Source: Elioraea tepidiphila DSM 17972
GTDB taxonomy: Bacteria > Pseudomonadota > Alphaproteobacteria > Acetobacterales > Acetobacteraceae
NCBI RefSeq assembly: GCF_000378465.1
Contig: NZ_KB899933.1
Coordinates: forward strand, 1 to 64,000
Direction of reading: 5' to 3'
DNA: 64,000 nucleotides
The position numbers and the translations under genes are program-made. The notes beneath the pieces were generated by a model. It searched no databases, was not told where the DNA came from, and was given only the letters and a program-made list of their open reading frames with translations. This document shows positions 27,022 to 36,301 of this stretch, piece after piece (the stretch's first letter is position 1; each line of letters opens with the position of its first letter).

Positions 27022-27678
27022 TCACATCCCGACCTGGCGCCCCAGCCAGATCACCCGCCCGATGACGTGGATCGCATCCGGCTGGATGTCGCTGAAGGTC
27101 GGATACAGGTCCTTGTTGTCCGAGATCACGCTGATCCGCCCGTTGGTCGGATTCACCGCGACGCGTTTCACCTGCAGCCCGCCATCGGTGCGGATCACAT
27201 AGATCCCGTCCTTCTGGCCCGGCCGCTGCTGGCCCATGTCGACCAGCACCGAATCGCCCTGGCGCAGCGTCGGCTCCATCGAATCGCCGTCGACCGTCAG
27301 CACGACGAGATCGCCGATGTTCCCGCGCGCCGCGCGGCGCAGCCAGTCGACCCGGAATGCAATGCGGTAGGAGGGCGGCGCGTCCTCGGCCTCAAGGCCC
27401 GGACCCGCGGAGACCATGTCGTCGTAGACCGGCAGCATGGCGAATCGATCACCGCCGATCTGGACGATCTCCGGCATCGCGCGCGCCCGTCCCCCGGCCG
27501 CTGTCGAACCCGCCTCCAGGTAGCCGAGGATCACGGGGATCTCGTGGGCCCGCATCGGCCGCTTGCCCGCCAGAAGCCGGCTTATGGTGCTGTTGTCGAC
27601 ACCCATCGCGGCGGCCAGGCCCTTCTGCGACTTGCCGGGCTGGGCGAGCCCTTCTCGGATTTGCTCAATCGTCAGCAT
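27022..27678 (-). CDS. LexA/CI-like phage repressor (XRE HTH plus S24 peptidase)
   Basis: The 218-residue repressor keeps the prophage silent. An N-terminal XRE helix-turn-helix (QKGLAAAMGVDNSTISRLLAGKRPM, about 18-42) precedes an S24 self-cleavage domain with Ser in VDGDSMEPTL and Lys in LQVKRVAV. A likely cleavage site is the Ala-Gly in MVSAGPG. DNA-damage-induced self-cleavage through RecA is expected. ATG 27678 is the natural start; the upstream frame lacks conservation. It is divergent from the Cro-like gene. Confidence 0.92.
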   Translation of the reverse strand: MLTIEQIREGLAQPGKSQKGLAAAMGVDNSTISRLLAGKRPMRAHEIPVILGYLEAGSTAAGGRARAMPEIVQIGGDRFAMLPVYDDMVSAGPGLEAEDAPPSYRIAFRVDWLRRAARGNIGDLVVLTVDGDSMEPTLRQGDSVLVDMGQQRPGQKDGIYVIRTDGGLQVKRVAVNPTNGRISVISDNKDLYPTFSDIQPDAIHVIGRVIWLGRQVGM

Positions 27679-27794
27679 GGCGATTCGGCGCGCTGCATCG
27701 GTCTGCGCACAGATCGGGCTGTCGGCATGGAGGGGCTCCCACCTCGACTCGCCCCGGCTGTCCATGGGGATAGCTGTGGATACCGGGGATAGTG

Positions 27795-27809
27795 TTGCGT
27801 AATACGCAA
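27795..27809. promoter_or_regulatory. Candidate CI/Cro operator
   Basis: TTGCGTA-A-TACGCAA is a perfect 7-bp inverted repeat with one central base, in the divergent repressor/Cro interval. A related half-site (ACGCAA) lies at 27834-27839. The pattern fits a dimeric phage repressor. Confidence 0.6.
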
Positions 27810-27883
27810 TGCCAGGCCGGTCAACCACGTCACACGCAAATAGTGCATTGTAGCGCGCGCGGAGGACGATCTACCTATCCCCC

Positions 27884-28153
27884 ATGCCCCCGGTTGATCC
27901 CGCCGCCACCGTCCTCGCCCGCTTCGGCGGCGCAGGCCCGCTCGCCCAGTTGCTTCGCCTCGACCGCAGCGCCGTGCATCGCTGGGCGCTGCCCAAGCAC
28001 CGCGGCGGCAGCGGCGGTCTGATCCCCGCGCGCCACCACCAGCGCCTCCTGGCGTTGGCCGCCGCGCAGGGCATCGCGCTCACCCCCGCCGACCTGGTCG
28101 GCACGCCCGCGGCCACCGGCGATCCGCCCCGCGCCGGGGCCGACGACGGATAG
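27884..28153 (+). CDS. Cro/YdaS-like DNA-binding protein
   Basis: The 89-residue protein has a short HTH: VLARFGGAGPLAQLLRLDRSAVHRWALP, with LIPARHHQRLLALAAAQGIAL after it, the usual layout of YdaS/Cro-like phage regulators. It is divergent from the S24 repressor across a 205-base operator region and heads the early genes. It probably counters the repressor in the lytic switch. Confidence 0.75.
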   Translation: MPPVDPAATVLARFGGAGPLAQLLRLDRSAVHRWALPKHRGGSGGLIPARHHQRLLALAAAQGIALTPADLVGTPAATGDPPRAGADDG

Positions 28154-28217
28154 CCCCGCCCCGTCCTTCTCCTTCTCCCCGCCCGACCCGTCCCCGCCCT
28201 TCACGGAGCATCGCTGC

Positions 28218-28631
28218 ATGCTGTCCGAACGGTTGCCTGTTCCCGAAATCCAGCTCGCCGCGGCCGTCATCCACCGCGCGCTGGAGGACGCTGCCACCCC
28301 CGATGCGCGCCTCGCCCGCCCGCGGATGATCGACACGCCGCAGGGCCCGCGCCGCACCTTCACGCCCGGCCTCAAGCCGCAGGAGCGCGAGGAGGCGGTG
28401 CGGTTCCTGCTGGATGGCGCGCCCAACTGGCGCCAGGCGCGCGAAGCCTGGTGCGAGATCGCCGATCTCTGCCCCCTGCGGCTGCGGCGCAGCGCCCTCG
28501 CGCGCATCCCGCATTCCGCCATGCCGGCGGATCTCCGCCGCGCGCTACGGATCCCGGAGCCGACGCCAGCCCCGGCCATCGCCGCTGGCGCCTCCATGGT
28601 CCCCGCCACGCCCATGCAGGAGGCCGCCTGA
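28218..28631 (+). CDS. Phage hypothetical protein
   Basis: This 137-residue protein is not recognised. It contains LAAAVIHRALEDAATPDARL and REEAVRFLLDGAPNWRQAREAWCEIADLCP, a helical segment with two Cys and a Trp-rich core, then a Pro/Ala-rich tail. It is the second early gene, two bases before the next ATG, so it is co-expressed with the replication genes. Confidence 0.65.
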   Translation: MLSERLPVPEIQLAAAVIHRALEDAATPDARLARPRMIDTPQGPRRTFTPGLKPQEREEAVRFLLDGAPNWRQAREAWCEIADLCPLRLRRSALARIPHSAMPADLRRALRIPEPTPAPAIAAGASMVPATPMQEAA

Positions 28632-28633
28632 CC

Positions 28634-29176
28634 ATGGACACGCGATCCAACCGTCCGACCCTGGATGCTCTGCGTCACCTGCCGGTGGGCGAGGTGATCG
28701 CCCTGCCGGCCGAGCAGCTCGCGCTGCTCCAGTCCGATGCCCGCGAGGCGCTGGACGCGGCCAAGCGCACCCTCGACTGGATCGAGGGCGCCATCGCGCT
28801 CCGCTACGAACAGCGCGCGGTCGGCGCCCGCGCCGCGGCGGGGAAGGACACCGGCATCGTCCGCTTCGAGGACGGCAGCGTCGAGGTCGCTGTCGAACTG
28901 CCCAAGCGGGTGGAATGGGACCAGCGGCGCCTCGCCGCGCTGGTGGAGCAGATCCGCGCCGGCGGCGAGGACCCGGGCGAGTATGTCGAGCTGACCTTCA
29001 AGGTCTCGGAGCGCGCTTACGCCGCCTGGCCCGAGCGCATCCGCGGCGCCTTCGAGCCGGCGCGGACCGTGCGCACGGGCAAGCCGAGCTACCGCCTCAC
29101 CATCCTGAACGACGTCGCCCTGCGCGACAGTCCGCACGGGCCGGGCATCCGCCCTGCCATCGGAGGGCCGCGCTGA
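28634..29176 (+). CDS. Phage early hypothetical protein
   Basis: The 180-residue protein has no domain I can name. The N-terminal part contains LPAEQLALLQSDAREALDAAKRTLDWIEGAIALRYEQ (in parts), a helical coil. The C-terminal part, DGSVEVAVELPKRVEWDQRRL and YVELTFKVSERAYAAWPERI, suggests a beta domain. It overlaps the next gene by one base (TGATG). Its place before the P-loop ATPase suggests a replication or recombination accessory role. Confidence 0.7.
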   Translation: MDTRSNRPTLDALRHLPVGEVIALPAEQLALLQSDAREALDAAKRTLDWIEGAIALRYEQRAVGARAAAGKDTGIVRFEDGSVEVAVELPKRVEWDQRRLAALVEQIRAGGEDPGEYVELTFKVSERAYAAWPERIRGAFEPARTVRTGKPSYRLTILNDVALRDSPHGPGIRPAIGGPR

Positions 29177-30018
29177 TGGCACTGCGCATCGTCACCGCCG
29201 ACGAGCGCCTGTCGCGCGCGGCCAACAAGACCACGATCGCGCTGTTCGGGCCAACCGGCGTCGGCAAGACAACGCAGTTGAAGCGCCTCGCGCCCAGCGA
29301 GACGGTCTGCATCGACCTCGAGGCCGGGATGAAGTCCGTCCAGGACTGGCCGGGCGACAGCATCCCCGTCCGCTGCTTCGAGGACATGGTGGTGCTCGCC
29401 TCGCTGGTTGGCGGCGCGAACCCTGCCGCAGCGCCGGAGGCGTTCTTCTCGCAGCAGCACTACACGCACTTCGCCGGCCTGCATCCCGAGCTGGTCGCGC
29501 TGCTCGCCAGCAAGTCCATCGTCTTCCTGGACAGCATCACCGACCTTACGCGCCAGGCGATGGCCTGGGCCAAGAAGCAGCCCGAGGCCTTCTCCGAAAA
29601 GACCGGCAAGCCCGATGTTCGCGGCGCCTACGGCCTGATGGCGCGCGAGGTGATCGGGCTGCTGAAGCACCTCCAGCACGCACCAGGCAAGACCACGATC
29701 ATGGTCGGCATCCTGGAGAAGCACACCGACGAGTTCGGCAAGGTCAGCTGGCAGCCGCAGATGGAGGGCGGCAAGGCCGGCCGCGAGCTCCCCGGCATCG
29801 TCGACCAGGTGATCTCCATGTCCCTCTTCGTGCGGGAGGAGGACGGCACGCTGCGCCACGACCCCGAGCGCGGCACCGAGCGGCGCTTCGTGTGCCGCGC
29901 CGGCAATCGCTTCGGGCTGCCGGCCAAGGACCGCTCCGGCCGGCTCGACGAGACCGAGCCCGCCGACCTCGCCGCACTGCTCCGCAAGATCAACGCCCCC
30001 GCCGCGCCCATCGCCTGA
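29176..30018 (+). CDS. Phage AAA/P-loop ATPase (AAA_24-like)
   Basis: The 280-residue protein has Walker A in FGPTGVGKTTQL (about 25-36) and Walker B in SIVFLDSITDLTRQA. The start of the second domain has YGLMAREVIGLLKHLQHAPGKTTIMVGI, as in RecA-fold AAA_24 ATPases of phages. Relatives act in phage DNA replication or recombination, like Sak4-type annealing helpers. It is followed after 17 bases by a probable partner protein. Confidence 0.8.
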   Translation: MALRIVTADERLSRAANKTTIALFGPTGVGKTTQLKRLAPSETVCIDLEAGMKSVQDWPGDSIPVRCFEDMVVLASLVGGANPAAAPEAFFSQQHYTHFAGLHPELVALLASKSIVFLDSITDLTRQAMAWAKKQPEAFSEKTGKPDVRGAYGLMAREVIGLLKHLQHAPGKTTIMVGILEKHTDEFGKVSWQPQMEGGKAGRELPGIVDQVISMSLFVREEDGTLRHDPERGTERRFVCRAGNRFGLPAKDRSGRLDETEPADLAALLRKINAPAAPIA

Positions 30019-30035
30019 GCCGAGAGGAGACCTCG

Positions 30036-30767
30036 ATGTACGACATGAACGATGCCGAGCTGCCGCGCAGCTCCGACCTGATCCCGGACGGCACCTTCGC
30101 GAAGGTGACGATGGTGATCCGCCCCGGCGGTATCGACGGCCAGGGCGAGGTGGATCGCGGGCTGCTGAAGGCCTCCCGCAGCGGCGGCGACACCAAGATG
30201 ATCGATGCCGAGTTCACGGTGCTGGCCGGCCCGCATGCCAAGCGGAAGTTCTGGCAGAACTTCACCGTCACGGGCGGGAAGGTCGACGAGCACGGCGTCT
30301 CCATCGCCTGGAAGATCTCGAAGGGGAACTTCCGCGCCATGATCGACAGCGCCCTCGGCCTCGATCCGCAGGACATGAGCGAGGCGGCCAAGGCGAAGCG
30401 CGTGCTGCGTGGGCTGGCCGATCTCTCCGGCATCACCTTCGCCGCCAAGATCAAGGTCGAGGCATCGACCAACGCCGAGTATGGCGACCAGAACAGGCTC
30501 GACCGGGTCGTGCTGCCGGGGGAGCCGGAATACGCGCGCATCATGGCCGGCGAGGTGGTGCCGCCGTCGCCCTCCACGCATCGGGCGCCACGCCCCGCCT
30601 CCGCGCCCTCCGCGGCGGCGCCCGCCTGGGCCAACACGGGCGCGCCCAGGGCACCGGTGACCGCCGCCCCGGCATGGGCTGCCCCTGCCGCCGCGCCGCC
30701 CGCCCAGCCCGCGCCTCCGCCGCCGCAGGCGCCGCTCGCCAACGGTCCGGCCTGGCTGAACGGCTGA
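30036..30767 (+). CDS. Phage protein paired with the AAA ATPase (possible ssDNA-binding protein)
   Basis: The 243-residue protein has a beta-rich front (LIPDGTFAKVTMVIRPGG, FWQNFTVTGGK) then GNFRAMIDSALGLDPQDMSEAAKAKRVLRGLADLSG. Its long tail is Ala/Pro-rich and ends in LANGPAWLNG, an acidic-free tail unlike SSB. The layout (an OB-like body after a Sak4-type ATPase) suggests a DUF669-like ssDNA-binding protein, but I cannot assign the family for certain. Confidence 0.6.
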   Translation: MYDMNDAELPRSSDLIPDGTFAKVTMVIRPGGIDGQGEVDRGLLKASRSGGDTKMIDAEFTVLAGPHAKRKFWQNFTVTGGKVDEHGVSIAWKISKGNFRAMIDSALGLDPQDMSEAAKAKRVLRGLADLSGITFAAKIKVEASTNAEYGDQNRLDRVVLPGEPEYARIMAGEVVPPSPSTHRAPRPASAPSAAAPAWANTGAPRAPVTAAPAWAAPAAAPPAQPAPPPPQAPLANGPAWLNG

Positions 30768-30774
30768 TGGCGGC

Positions 30775-31230
30775 ATGGCCCGACGACGCTGGAGCCGGCC
30801 AAGGGAGGTTCGCGCTCCCGCCACGAAGCCGACGTCGCTGCCCCGCTCCACGCCGGAGGACCAGGTTCGTCGCCTGGTCTGCGCCCTGTGCGGCCGTGAG
30901 GCGAAGGGCTTCGGCTACGTGCACGAGATGCGGCTCGGCGAGTTCCCGCACCACCGGTTCTGCAGCATGGCCTGCTGCGACGCCGGTGGCGCGCTCGCGC
31001 GGAGATCGAATGGCGTGATCGACAAGACGCAGATGGAGGCGCGCGCGATCAAGGAGGCGCGGCGGCCGCTCGCCGAGGTGCTGGTCGAGCTGCAGCTCAT
31101 GGCGCCATTCCACAACCGCAGCGCGGCGGAGATCGACCGCATCATCGAGGCCTGTGTCGACGGCTTCCATGCCTCGATGCAGCGCCAGGCAGCCGAGCGC
31201 GATCCGCTCGACGACCCCATTCCCTTCTGA
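30775..31230 (+). CDS. Cys-rich phage protein (possible zinc-binding, DUF6511-like)
   Basis: The 151-residue protein has a zinc-knuckle-like front: CALCGREAKGFGYVHE and later FCSMACCD, giving Cys-x2-Cys and Cys-x3-Cys pairs. The second half is helical (PLAEVLVELQLMAPFHNRSAAEIDRIIEACVDGF, in parts). It is similar in layout to DUF6511 phage proteins. It sits seven bases after the presumed ssDNA-binding gene and one base before the GTG of the nuclease gene. Confidence 0.65.
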   Translation: MARRRWSRPREVRAPATKPTSLPRSTPEDQVRRLVCALCGREAKGFGYVHEMRLGEFPHHRFCSMACCDAGGALARRSNGVIDKTQMEARAIKEARRPLAEVLVELQLMAPFHNRSAAEIDRIIEACVDGFHASMQRQAAERDPLDDPIPF

Positions 31231-31231
31231 G

Positions 31232-32014
31232 GTGACGGTGCTGCTCGACCTGAACCACGGCTCCGGTGCTGTCTATGGGCGGGGCGATGCGCCGCCGAGC
31301 GACGCCGCCGCCATCACAGCACGCATCAACAGGCACATCGATGCTGCCCTGCTCGCGCGCCAGCGGCAGCAGGTGCCGCGCGATTATCTCGGGGGCAGCC
31401 GCGTTGGCGAGCCTTGCGGCCGCAAGCTGGTCTACGAGATCACCCATGCGCCGAAGGATCGCGACTTCGATGCTGGCATCCTCCGCGTCTTCGATGCGGG
31501 GCACCAGTTCGAGGCGCTCTCCATCCGCTGGCTCCGCCAGGCCGGCTTCGACCTGCGCGATCGTGGCGTGGATGGCGGGCAGTTCGGGTTCGCAGCCGCC
31601 GGTGGAAAGCTTCGTGGTCATGCCGATGGCGTTATCGTCGCCGGGCCAGATGTTGGCCTCCGCTGGCCCTCCCTCTGGGAGCACAAGGCGCTCGGCCAAA
31701 AGTCCTGGACTGACCTGGTCAAGCGCGGTCTACGCCTCTCGAAGCCGATCTACTTCGCGCAGGTGCAGCTCTACATGGCCTACCTCCGGCTCGAGGTGGC
31801 GCTGCTCACCGCGCTGAACCGCGACACGCTCGCGCTGCACCACGAGGCCGTTCCCTTTGATGCGGGCGAGGCGCAGCGGCTGTCGGACCACGCCGTCGAG
31901 ATCCTCCGCGCAGCCGAGGCAGGCGAGCTGCCACCGCGCATCGCCCAGGCCGCCGACTTCTTCCTGTGCCGCCTCTGCCCCTACGCCACGCGCTGCTGGG
32001 AGGCGCCGGCATGA
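31232..32014 (+). CDS. PD-(D/E)xK nuclease with Cas4/AddB-like Cys cluster
   Basis: The 260-residue RecB-family nuclease has GGSRVGEPCGRKLVYE at its front, the catalytic part HADGVIVAG then LWEHKALGQ (D ... ExK), and a C-terminal CRLCPYATRCW. The first Cys (EPCGRK) plus the three terminal Cys match a Cas4/AddB-type 4Fe-4S site. GTG 31232 was chosen as it follows the upstream stop directly. Its stop overlaps the helicase start (ATGA). It likely processes DNA ends for phage recombination with the helicase. Confidence 0.85.
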   Translation: MTVLLDLNHGSGAVYGRGDAPPSDAAAITARINRHIDAALLARQRQQVPRDYLGGSRVGEPCGRKLVYEITHAPKDRDFDAGILRVFDAGHQFEALSIRWLRQAGFDLRDRGVDGGQFGFAAAGGKLRGHADGVIVAGPDVGLRWPSLWEHKALGQKSWTDLVKRGLRLSKPIYFAQVQLYMAYLRLEVALLTALNRDTLALHHEAVPFDAGEAQRLSDHAVEILRAAEAGELPPRIAQAADFFLCRLCPYATRCWEAPA

Positions 32015-33294
32015 GCATCACCCCGTCACCGCAGCAGGCCGCCGCCATCGCCAGCATCGTCGACTGGTATCGGACGCGCCGCACCCAGCAGCAGGTGTTC
32101 CGGCTCTTCGGCTACGCCGGCACGGGAAAGAGCACGATCACCGCGGCGGCGATCGAAGCACTCGGCCTCGACCCCATGGCGCGCGACGGCGACACGTCAG
32201 GCGGCGTGCTGTTCGCTGCCTTCACCGGCAAGGCGGCGCTGGTGATGACCCGCAAGGGCACGCCCGCCTCGACCATCCACTCCCTCATCTATCGCGTCTC
32301 GGAGGCGACGCCGGAGGAGATCGCTCGCGTCGAGAAGGAGCTCTTCGACCTCCAGCGCGATCTGCGCCGCATGGGCCCTGCCGAGCGCGGCTTTGCGGAG
32401 ACGCAGATCAGCAAGCTGCAGCTCCGGCTCGCCGACATTCACAAGCCCTCCTTCCTGCTGAACGAGCAGTCGCGCGTGCGGGACGCCGCGCTGGTCGTGC
32501 TCGACGAGGTCTCCATGGTTGGGCCGGAAATGGCGGCCGACCTGCTCGCCTTCGGCAAGCCGATCCTCGTGCTCGGCGATCCCGGCCAGCTGCCGCCGAT
32601 CAAGGGCGCCGGCGCTTTCACCGAGGCGCCGCCCGACGTGGTGTTGACCGAGATCCACCGCCAGGCCGGCGAGAGCGCCATCATCCGGCTCGCCACCATG
32701 GCACGGCAAGGGATCGAGATCCCACCCGGCGGACATGACGAGCATGTCTGGAAGCTGCCGCGCAACGCCGTCGGCGCGGCCCAGATGCTGCGCGGCGGCC
32801 AGGTCATCTGCGGCCGGAACAGCACCAGGCTGTGGCTGAACGGCGCCATGAAGGCGGCGGCTGGCTTTCCGGCCACCTATCCAGAGGGCCGCAGCGAAAA
32901 GATCATCTGCCTCAAGAACCGGCATGACCTCGGTCTGGTCAACGGGATGTTCGTCAACCTCATCGACATCGAGGATGACGGCCCTCTTTCCTTCCGTGCC
33001 AGCGTCACGACCGAGGATGGTCTCGCGATCGCCGGACGGCATCGTTTCTACAAGGGGCACTACGACGACCACGTCCGGCTGCAGCCGGATCGCGCGCGGC
33101 AGGATTGGCGCGAGCTGCGCGGCCTGATCGAGACTTCCTGGGGCTACGCTATCACCTGCCACAAGGCGCAGGGCAGCCAGTGGGAGAACGTGGTCGTCTA
33201 CGACGACGGCCTCTCCCGCACTCCCGAGGACCGGGCCCGCTGGCTCTACACCGCGATCACGCGCGCCGAGCGCGGGCTGGTGCTGCTTGATTGA
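32011..33294 (+). CDS. RecD2/Dda-like SF1 DNA helicase
   Basis: The 427-residue SF1B helicase has Walker A (GYAGTGKST, about 34-42), FTGKAALVM, Walker B (VVLDEVSMVG), motif III (LGDPGQLPP), motif V-like SWGYAITCHKAQGSQW and motif VI ([16 protein letters not shown]). It is short, like phage T4 Dda, without the RecD N-terminal domain. It overlaps both the nuclease upstream (ATGA) and the primase downstream (eight bases), suggesting a joint DNA-processing complex. Confidence 0.9.
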   Translation: MSITPSPQQAAAIASIVDWYRTRRTQQQVFRLFGYAGTGKSTITAAAIEALGLDPMARDGDTSGGVLFAAFTGKAALVMTRKGTPASTIHSLIYRVSEATPEEIARVEKELFDLQRDLRRMGPAERGFAETQISKLQLRLADIHKPSFLLNEQSRVRDAALVVLDEVSMVGPEMAADLLAFGKPILVLGDPGQLPPIKGAGAFTEAPPDVVLTEIHRQAGESAIIRLATMARQGIEIPPGGHDEHVWKLPRNAVGAAQMLRGGQVICGRNSTRLWLNGAMKAAAGFPATYPEGRSEKIICLKNRHDLGLVNGMFVNLIDIEDDGPLSFRASVTTEDGLAIAGRHRFYKGHYDDHVRLQPDRARQDWRELRGLIETSWGYAITCHKAQGSQWENVVVYDDGLSRTPEDRARWLYTAITRAERGLVLLD

Positions 33295-36175
33295 CCTGAA
33301 CGACGCGGCCACGGCACCGGCGCGCTACGACCTCGAGGTCATCGTCCAGCGCCTGCGTGACACGGCCAATGCCTGGGTGCCGGGCGTGTTCCCGAACGGC
33401 CGGCGCCAGGGCGACGAATGGCGGCTGGCCAACATCCAGGGCGCGCCGCCGCGGCAGTCGGGCTCCTGCGTCATCATGCTGCGCGGCGAGCGCGCCGGCG
33501 ACTGGCACGACTTCGACGGCGGCGATGGCGGTGGGCCGCTCTCGACGCTGGCGCATGGCACGGGTCTCGCAGACCGGGCGCTGTTCGCACATGCGGCGGG
33601 GATGACCGGCTGGGCCGGCGAAGGCCCTCCGCGCCAGGAGCCGCCGCCCCCGCCGAAGGCCGAGCGCGACGCTTCCCGCGACATTGCCTTCATCCTGGAG
33701 CACGCGCAGCCGCTGCGTGGGACAGCGGCCGAGCGCTATCTGCTGGGCCGCGGCCTCTCCGTCCCGGACGGCGCCGACCTGCTCTTCCATCCCGACCTGG
33801 CGAACTTCGAGACCCGCGCCGGCTATCCGGCGATGGTCGCGCTGGTCCGCAACCTCGCCGGCGAGGTGGTGGCCGTGCACCGAACCTACCTCCGGGAGGA
33901 CGGCGAGGCGGTCCGGAAGGCCGACATCCCGAAACCGCGCATGGTGCTCGGCCGGAGCGGTGGCGGCACGGTGCGACTGGCCCCGCTCGGCCCACATGGT
34001 GTGCTCGGCCTCTGCGAGGGCATCGAGACCGGGCTCTCGGCGATGCTGGCCTGCCCCGGGTTGCCAGTCTGGGCCGCGCTCTCCACCGCTGGCCTTGAGC
34101 AGGCGCTGCTCCCGCCTGAGGCCAGGCGCGTCGTCATCCTCGCCGACCACGATGCGTCTGGCGCGGGCATTCGGGCTGCGGAGGCCGCCGCCACGAAGCT
34201 CCGGCTCGATGGTCGTGAGGTCTCCATCGCCCTGCCTCCACGCGAGGGCGACGACTTCAACGACATGCTGCGGCGCGACGGGGCGGAGGCGATCGCCGCG
34301 CTGGTCGACCAAGCGATGCGCAGTTCCGTCCATGAGCCGCCACCACAGGAGCCGGAGACCGGCCGGCACCTGCCCATCGGCTTCTTGGAGCCCGCGCATC
34401 CGCTCCCGACCGCCCGCGCCGACGAGGGCAATCTCGACCGCGCCACCGCGCGCGCCTGGGGCCTCGTGCTGTCCGCCAACCGCTCGCCCTGGCTGTTCCG
34501 TCTCGGCGGCGAGCCATCCTGGGTCGTGCCCGACGATGACGGCCGGCCCGTCGCCGTCACCGTGCGCGAGGAGCGCCTGCGCCACATGCTGGCGAAGCTC
34601 GCCGACTGGCGAAAGGCGAACGCCAAGGGCGACCTCGTGCCCACCCCGCCGCCGACAGGCTTGGTGAAGTCGCTCGTCGCCACGCCTGACCCGGCGCTGC
34701 CAGTGCTGGCCGGAATCGTCACGGCGCCTGTGCTCGGTCGCGGCGGCGTGCTGCTCACCGAGCCCGGCTACCACCCCGACGCCCGGCTGCTCTATCGCCC
34801 GCCGCCGGGCTTCGTGCTGCCGCCAGTGCCGGAGCGGCCGACGCCAACCGAGACTGCGGCTGCGCGCAACCTCCTCCTCGACGATCTGCTCGGCGACTTC
34901 CCCTTCACTGGCGAGGCGGAGCGCGCCCATGCGCTCGCGCTCCTGCTGCTCGGCTTCGTGCGGCCGATGATCGACGCGCCCACACCGCTGCATATGATCG
35001 AGAAGCCCACGCCCGGCACGGGCGCGACGCTCATGGTGGACGCCATCGCCACCATCCTCACCGGCGCCGGCGCATCCGTGATGACGGAGGGGCGCGACGA
35101 GGATGAATGGCGCAAGCGTCTCACCGCAAAGCTGCGCCAGCTGCCAACGCTGCTCCTAATCGATAACCTCCGCCAGGAACTCGACAGCTCCGCCCTTGCC
35201 GCGGCCCTGACCGCTCCGGTCTGGGAGGACCGCGTGCTCGGCGCCTCGGACATGGTCCGGCTGCCGGTGCGCTGCGCCTGGGTCGCCACGGGCAACAATC
35301 CGGCCGTCTCGCACGAGATTGCCCGCCGCCTCGTCCGCATCCGCCTCGACGCCCGCACCGACCAGCCTTGGCGGCGCGATGGCTTCCGGCATCCCGACCT
35401 CATGGTCTGGGTCCGCGCTCAGCGCGGGCGGCTGGTCGCTGCCTGCCTCACGCTCTGCCGTGCCTGGATTGCCGCTGGTCGTCCGCGCGGGGCCCGCAGC
35501 CTGGGCAGCTTCGAAGTATGGAGCCAGACGCTGGGCGGCATCCTGCAGGTCGCGGGCGTCACCGGCTTCCTGGACAACCTCGACGAGGTGATCGCCGCCT
35601 CCGACAGCGAGGGTGGTGCATGGCGCGCCTTCATCCAGCTCTGGTGGGACCGCTTCGGGAGCGCCGAGGTCAGCGTCAGCGATCTGCTCGGCCTGGCGCA
35701 GAGCGCCGAGGCCAGCCTGCCGATCAGCGCGAAGAACGAGCATGGCCTGAAGGTCTCGCTCGGGGCGGCCTTCACCAAGCTGCGCGACCGCGCCTTCCGC
35801 ATCAGCGACCGGCTGATCCACCTCCGCCAGGGGAAGGTGCTGCACAATTCGCAACGCTGGCGCCTCGAACCCGCTGCAGAGAAGCCCGTGCATGGGGGTC
35901 TTGGGGGTCTTGTGGGGATCTCACGCGGCGAGACCCCCATCGGTTCAGGCCAGGAATTCCGCGGGGTCGACGGGTCTTGGGGGTCTTGGGGGTCTTTTTC
36001 CAACCCCTACGCACATGCGCGCGCGCACATGCGTGAGGAAGAAGCCGGAGAAGACCCCCAAGATCCCCAAGACCCCCAAAGCCCAGGAAACAGCTGCGTT
36101 GTCGCCGGGGGGTCTTCGAACAAAAGACCCCCACAGACCCCCACGACGCCTCCCTGGCTCGAAGGGGTGCCGTGA
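33287..36175 (+). CDS. Toprim primase/helicase-like replication protein
   Basis: The 962-residue protein has a primase-type front (about 1-130), DUF7146-like and Toprim parts with [12 protein letters not shown] (catalytic Glu) and [11 protein letters not shown] (DxD). Its second half contains an ATPase-like fold ([46 protein letters not shown]). The P-loop lacks the usual Lys, with Ala after the second GTG, so ATPase activity may be altered. The start is a TTG within the helicase gene. The last ~90 codons run through a dense GGGGGTCTT repeat block. Confidence 0.85.
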   Translation: MIDLNDAATAPARYDLEVIVQRLRDTANAWVPGVFPNGRRQGDEWRLANIQGAPPRQSGSCVIMLRGERAGDWHDFDGGDGGGPLSTLAHGTGLADRALFAHAAGMTGWAGEGPPRQEPPPPPKAERDASRDIAFILEHAQPLRGTAAERYLLGRGLSVPDGADLLFHPDLANFETRAGYPAMVALVRNLAGEVVAVHRTYLREDGEAVRKADIPKPRMVLGRSGGGTVRLAPLGPHGVLGLCEGIETGLSAMLACPGLPVWAALSTAGLEQALLPPEARRVVILADHDASGAGIRAAEAAATKLRLDGREVSIALPPREGDDFNDMLRRDGAEAIAALVDQAMRSSVHEPPPQEPETGRHLPIGFLEPAHPLPTARADEGNLDRATARAWGLVLSANRSPWLFRLGGEPSWVVPDDDGRPVAVTVREERLRHMLAKLADWRKANAKGDLVPTPPPTGLVKSLVATPDPALPVLAGIVTAPVLGRGGVLLTEPGYHPDARLLYRPPPGFVLPPVPERPTPTETAAARNLLLDDLLGDFPFTGEAERAHALALLLLGFVRPMIDAPTPLHMIEKPTPGTGATLMVDAIATILTGAGASVMTEGRDEDEWRKRLTAKLRQLPTLLLIDNLRQELDSSALAAALTAPVWEDRVLGASDMVRLPVRCAWVATGNNPAVSHEIARRLVRIRLDARTDQPWRRDGFRHPDLMVWVRAQRGRLVAACLTLCRAWIAAGRPRGARSLGSFEVWSQTLGGILQVAGVTGFLDNLDEVIAASDSEGGAWRAFIQLWWDRFGSAEVSVSDLLGLAQSAEASLPISAKNEHGLKVSLGAAFTKLRDRAFRISDRLIHLRQGKVLHNSQRWRLEPAAEKPVHGGLGGLVGISRGETPIGSGQEFRGVDGSWGSWGSFSNPYAHARAHMREEEAGEDPQDPQDPQSPGNSCVVAGGSSNKRPPQTPTTPPWLEGVP
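35892..36142. repeat. Iterated GGGGGTCTT / AAGACCCCC cluster in the primase 3' end
   Basis: Perfect forward copies of the 9-mer start at 35894, 35903, 35979, 35988 and 36108; perfect reverse copies start at 36051, 36069 and 36124; AGACCCCC occurs at 35931 and 36135. Copies pair into stems: 35892-35901 with 35931-35940 (10 bp) and 36108-36116 with 36124-36132 (9 bp, 7-base loop). A GCACATGCG direct repeat lies between the arms (36011-36033). It may be a replication origin or recombination element. Confidence 0.7.
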
Positions 36176-36301
36176 TGCGCCGCCCGCACAGCACCGGGCC
36201 GCCCGCGAGGGGACCATCCCGGAAAGCCGGGCAGCGACGACGAGCTCCGCCAAGAACCGCGCCGTCGCCGCCCTCACCACGACGATCCCCTCTCGGAGAC
36301 C

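Noticed and set aside
35892-36142. CRISPR array
   Set aside because: Repeats are only 9 bases, occur in both directions and have no even spacers.
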